Assembly (NCBI GenBank): GCA_019671135.1
Contig: JAHRHY010000007.1
Coordinates: forward strand, 1,426,001-1,490,000
Direction: 5' to 3'
DNA: 64,000 bases
From: Linnemannia hyalina
Taxonomy: Eukaryota > Mortierellomycota > Mortierellomycetes > Mortierellales > Mortierellaceae
Position numbers and translations under genes: made by a program. A model generated the notes under the pieces. It was not told the DNA's origin. It did no database searches and saw only the letters and a list, made by a program, of their open reading frames with translations. This document shows positions 60,481 through 64,000 of this stretch, piece by piece (the first letter of the stretch is position 1; each line of letters starts with the position of its first letter).

Positions 60481-61660
60481 ATGGCCACCCAGTTCATCCC
60501 CTCCGACCCCAAGGACCTTGTCGTTCTAGTCACTGGTTCAAGCACCGGTTTTGGCGCAGGAATCGTCAACGACCTGCACGAACTCAGCGGCTACACCATT
60601 TACGCGACATGCACCACCGAGGCGGGCGTCAAGGCCTATCAGGCCAAGAACTCGCCTCGTCTCCGCGCTGTTCAAGTCGACGTCACCAAGCAGGAGGATG
60701 TTAACCGCCTTCGAGCTCAGATTGAGGCCGAGTGTCCCCAGGGCGTTTATTGTGTTGTCAACAACGCTGGTAAGCCATAATGGTGCGTATGCCATTGTTT
60801 TTCTTTGTAAAATCGACTGCCGCAAAAGTTCTCAATTGCAGCGTTTATTTTTCCGGACTTGCTTAGGAATCAATGCTGGTGGTTGGTTTGACATGACATC
60901 GGAGGATACCTTTGAGGTAAGAAGGAGTCTAATTGCCAATAACCGTGAAAGCTATTATTTCAGTGACCATGTATTCACCAGCACCTATTTTGTGTTTATC
61001 CCTGCGGTGTTTGTTTAGCTTCTAATGAATGTCAACTATATGGGCCTCATCCGCATCACGAAGGCCCTGATCCCCTCGCTACGAACTTACGCCAAGTCTC
61101 GCCACACATTGGCCAATGGTCAGAGCCTGCCCCGTGCCCGTCTGATCGGCATGTCTTCCGTGTCAGGCCGCATAAACCCCATCGGCCTGGGCCCCTACGC
61201 CGCTTCGAAGCACGCGGTCGAGTCGATCCTCGATACCCTCCGTGTCGAGCTGTCGCCTTGGGAAATTGACGTCTCCCTGATCGAGCCCGGCTACGCCAAG
61301 ACACCCATCATCACCAAGTCCACCTTGGCGATCGAGAAACAGTGGGAAGAGGCAGATGCACAAGTGCACCAGATGTACGGCAAAACATTTATCGATTCGA
61401 TCTTGCGAGACCAGAAACGGATCTATGAGGGCGCCGTACCTGCTCAGTGGACCGTCGATGCGACTGTGGATGCGATTCACAAGAAGAATGGGGCGCAGAA
61501 GGCGAGGGTTCTGATTGGGGTCTGGTCGAATCGGTTTTTGGTCCGGGTGTTGGAGAAGCTTCCTGAGTGGGTGGTGGATTGGATGATGCGGGCTAGTATG
61601 CGAAAAGCTGGTTATTGGGCCGCCAATCCGTTTTTGTTGAAGGATGTCAAACAGGATTGA
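60481..61660 (+). CDS. Short-chain dehydrogenase/reductase (cluster copy 3)
   Basis: Paralogue of copy 2 with the same three-exon plan: 60481-60772, about 60868-60915 and about 61022-61660. Seen: VLVTGSSTGFGAGIV, YATCTTEAG, DVTKQEDVNRLRAQIEAECP, NNAG, INAGGWFDMTSED, MNVNYMGLIRITKAL and SSVSGRINPIGLGPYAASK (catalytic Ser, Tyr, Lys). Then come LDTLRVELSPWEIDVSLIEPGYAKTP and an end PFLLKDVKQD. It shares INAGG-FD-T-EDxFE in exon 2 and the HTLxxGQxLPRARLI block with copy 2, so these two are the closest pair. The cofactor loop GSSTGFG differs from the GCDSGFG of copy 2, which may reflect different specificity. Frame is clean and the protein should be active. Confidence 0.92.
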
Positions 61661-61914
61661 GGTGGAAAGTAGTTGGCCATGACATGAATAAATAAACTGT
61701 CAAGCCTCGTGCACGGGGTAATCGACAGTCACTCACAAAGGCGACATTCAACCGTGCATGATTTTTTTTTGCTTTCATGTCTCTCCTTCACACTCCAGCA
61801 ACAACCAATCCTCGCACGCAAAGTTCTCCCAGTGCGCACAATCCCACTTCGCAGTTCAACCCCACCGCTATCAGACTCTCATACTTTAATACCATCATAC
61901 CATTCGACGCCTCA

Positions 61915-63187
61915 ATGGCCCTGAATACCTTTATTGACTCCAAGGAATTGGTGGTTGTCATCACCGGTGCCGACTCGGGCTTTGGCGCAGGAATTGTCGA
62001 AGATCTCCACCGGCGCAGAGGATATATTATCTATGCGACTTGCCTGACTAAAGCGGCGGTTGAGAAATACCAGGCTAGGGACTCTACCCGACTCCATGCT
62101 CTACAGGTCGATGTTACCAACCAGGACGACGTTAACCGTCTTCGTGCTCAGGTAGAGGCAGAGTGCCCCCAGGGTATCTACTGTGTCTTCAACAACGCTG
62201 GTATGTCGTACTTTATGTCTGACAGTTGTTGTTGTCAATGTCGTTATGTTACATGAATAGGAAGATGAGACTCGGTTATCTTCATGGACATTCTTTTCAT
62301 CGTTTTGAAACCTGAGCTGACAGGTCTTTCTTTTCATATTTTTTGTCTCTTGTATGTATGTATGTATGCAGGAGTGTACCTGGGCGGATTCTTTGACTTT
62401 TCGACCGAGGAGGGCTTTCAGGTACCAAAAATAATAAGGTTGCCCGACAACGGTGTGTGAGCAAAAAACAACAACCATGAACTCTATTACTCACATGCCG
62501 CTCACACCGCATCCTTTTAGAAAATCATGGATGTCAATTACATGGGAGTCGTGCGCATCTCCAAGGCCCTAGTGCCGTCTTTGAGGACATACGCCAGGTC
62601 CCGACACCACGCCGTCCTTGCCGAAGCCGGCCAACAAAAGTTACCTCGTGCTCGACTGTTGACGATCACATCTGTTGGTGCTCGATCTAATACCCCCGGG
62701 TTCAGCGGTTACAGTGCATCAAAGCACGCCACCGCCTCGTTACTCGACACCATCCGAATCGAGCTATCACCATGGGAGATCGATGTCTCAATGCTCGAGC
62801 CCACTTGTGCAAAGACACCGCTGGCGGGCCAGTTTTGAATCGATCGCAGAGCGGAACTGGAAGAATGCCGATGAGACGATGCAGCGGATGTATACTCCTC
62901 GGTTCGTGGAGCAATGGGTTTTGAACAGTAAACTGTTCTATACGCAAGCTATGCCGTCGGAGTGGGCGGTCGAGGCGGCTGTGAATGCGATCGTTAAAAC
63001 GGGTGGTGCTTCGAGAGCGAGAGTGATGGTGGGACCGAGGATGTTATTGTGGTTTATTTGGTTCCAGGAAAAGTTGCCTGACTGGCTTAGTGACCACTTG
63101 AGTCGGCTTGTGGTGAAGCAACAGGGGTTGTGGCCAGCAGATCCCTTCCTTTGCAGGACGGCGTTAAGCAGGAGTAGCACAAGTTGA
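61915..63187 (+). pseudogene. Short-chain dehydrogenase with one frameshift (copy 4)
   Basis: The same three-exon gene: exon 1 61915-62200, exon 2 about 62372-62421 and exon 3 from about 62521. It keeps VVITGADSGFGAGIVEDL, ATCLTKAAVEKYQAR, DVTNQDDVNRL, NNAG, VYLGGFFDFSTEE, MDVNYMGVVRISK, SVGARSNTPGFSGYSASK and LSPWEIDVSMLEPTCAKTPLAG. Right after that the frame stops at GGC-CAG-TTT-TGA (about 62827-62838). Removing one base from the T4 run would continue into FESIAERNWKNADETM, aligned with copy 2's FTAFEQNWKRADD, through to DPFL near 63145. Everything else is intact, so it is either a very young pseudogene or a sequencing slip. If real, the product lacks the last third of the protein but keeps the catalytic residues. 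Confidence 0.85.
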
Positions 63188-63319
63188 TAACCCGTATAGA
63201 GGTAGACTTTATAAATCTTGCATTCCTTCTGCCTCGTATGTCTCATAATTGTTTTTTTATTTTATTTTATTTTAATGTACGATTCTGCTCCTTGTGCTCT
63301 GTGCCGCATCCATATACAT

Positions 63320-64000
63320 TTATTTTGAGCTGGGAACAACAAAGTCTTCAGGCGAGTCGGCGGGCCGCCAAGGAAGGAGGCTGCCGAAGAGCAGATGTTG
63401 GACGACAGGAAACTTGTTCAAGACCTCGGCCTTGTACATTTTGATCATGCCCGAGTTGACCTTTGTCCAATGTGGTACTCCTGAAATCTCGAACAGCACT
63501 GGTGAATGCTCATGGAAAGGTCCGCGTTTGGTCTATGAGGGTAAAAGAATAGTAGACAATGTGAGATGGAGTCAACATGGAGGCGACAAGGGAATTGACA
63601 TTCTATCATCCGTTAGCCATCCCTTTCTTTTCCGAACAGTTATTTACCTGGTGAATGGACTGGATGGCACGAAAGTACATGTAATCCGGCGCAAAGTCCT
63701 CAAGGTATGGTGTCTGCATGATAGAAACAGGCTTCAGTCTCGGATGATCTCTCAACTGGGCACTCCCCCAAAGGTACGGCAAGAACTGATAATCGTCCAG
63801 TCCCCAAACACCATGACTTCCTGCAGGTTCCAACTGATACGTCTTTTGCAATTTTCTGACCAACTCGAGGTACCGCACAAAGACTCTCAGCACTATGGCG
63901 GGGTGGTCTGTAGGTCCTCTTACAAAGCCAATGATTTCAAGACAGGCTAACCAAGCGACAAAGGAGAGTTCATGACCAGATCCATAGTCAATCCTGATGC
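63320..64000 (-). CDS. RRD1: Protein phosphatase 2A activator PTPA (3' part)
   Basis: PTPA (Rrd1/Rrd2 in yeast) is a peptidyl-prolyl isomerase-like factor that activates PP2A catalytic subunits. The gene runs off the right edge, so its start is not in the window. Visible, reading leftward: [20 protein letters not shown], then [20 protein letters not shown]. The signature [20 protein letters not shown] and [13 protein letters not shown] follow, then [14 protein letters not shown]. An intron follows (about 63650-63530) and the last exon has [24 protein letters not shown], then [13 protein letters not shown] and an end FVVPSSK with stop at 63320. It converges with copy 4 of the dehydrogenase cluster, 133 bases apart. 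Rrd1 versus Rrd2 cannot be decided from this part. Confidence 0.95.

Overview
This 64 kb window is fungal nuclear DNA and looks like an early-diverging filamentous fungus, most likely Mortierellomycota (Mortierella or a close relative). The reasons are intron-rich protein genes with GT-AG junctions and CTAAC-type branch sites, long pyrimidine-rich leaders, a fused cytochrome-b5 delta-9 desaturase, and genes missing from budding yeast (Rab4, DONSON, a BAG6-like protein). The genus is inference; no rDNA or marker gene is present.

Layout, left to right. 0.8-2.7 kb: S-adenosylmethionine decarboxylase (minus). 5.5-8.5 kb: mitochondrial citrate carrier (minus). 8.8-11.4 kb: Utp6 of the small-subunit processome (minus), divergent from a farnesylated Ydj1-type DnaJ at 11.9-13.5 kb. 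14.4-16.6 kb: a secreted Thr/Pro-rich protein. 17.2-20.2 kb: an Akr1-type ankyrin/DHHC palmitoyltransferase. 21.9-25.0 kb: a delta-9 desaturase with a 1.4 kb intron. 25.4-26.3 kb: Hsp10, whose first coding exon is only the ATG. 26.7-28.2 kb: an aldo/keto reductase. 28.5-29.8 kb: ribosomal protein eL33 (minus). 30.1-34.4 kb: a large coiled-coil protein (minus). 37.9-39.4 kb: RhoGDI (minus). 40.9-43.6 kb: Rab4 GTPase in ten exons.

From 43.6 to 49.3 kb is a gene-poor, decayed interval. It holds degenerate repeats with a G-quadruplex core, a tRNA-Arg(ACG), an orphan Cys-containing reading frame and a broken kelch-repeat membrane-protein gene. Its stops fall mostly where Gln codons are expected.

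From 49.3 kb genes resume. A DONSON-like replication protein (minus) is divergent from a BAG6-like ubiquitin-domain protein (plus). Next come four tandem short-chain dehydrogenases of the retinol/steroid type (57.2-63.2 kb): two intact, one with a single frameshift and one clear pseudogene. The 3' part of the PP2A activator PTPA (minus) runs off the right edge.

Most genes are unrelated housekeeping functions in no operon-like order. The main local structure is the tandem dehydrogenase family and the decayed 43.6-49.3 kb interval. I found no CRISPR array, provirus or intact transposon. Exon limits were placed by eye from splice consensus and conserved protein continuity. Where summed exon lengths divide by three (SPE2, DnaJ, desaturase, Hsp10, eL33, Rab4) I trust them to within a base; elsewhere they are approximate.
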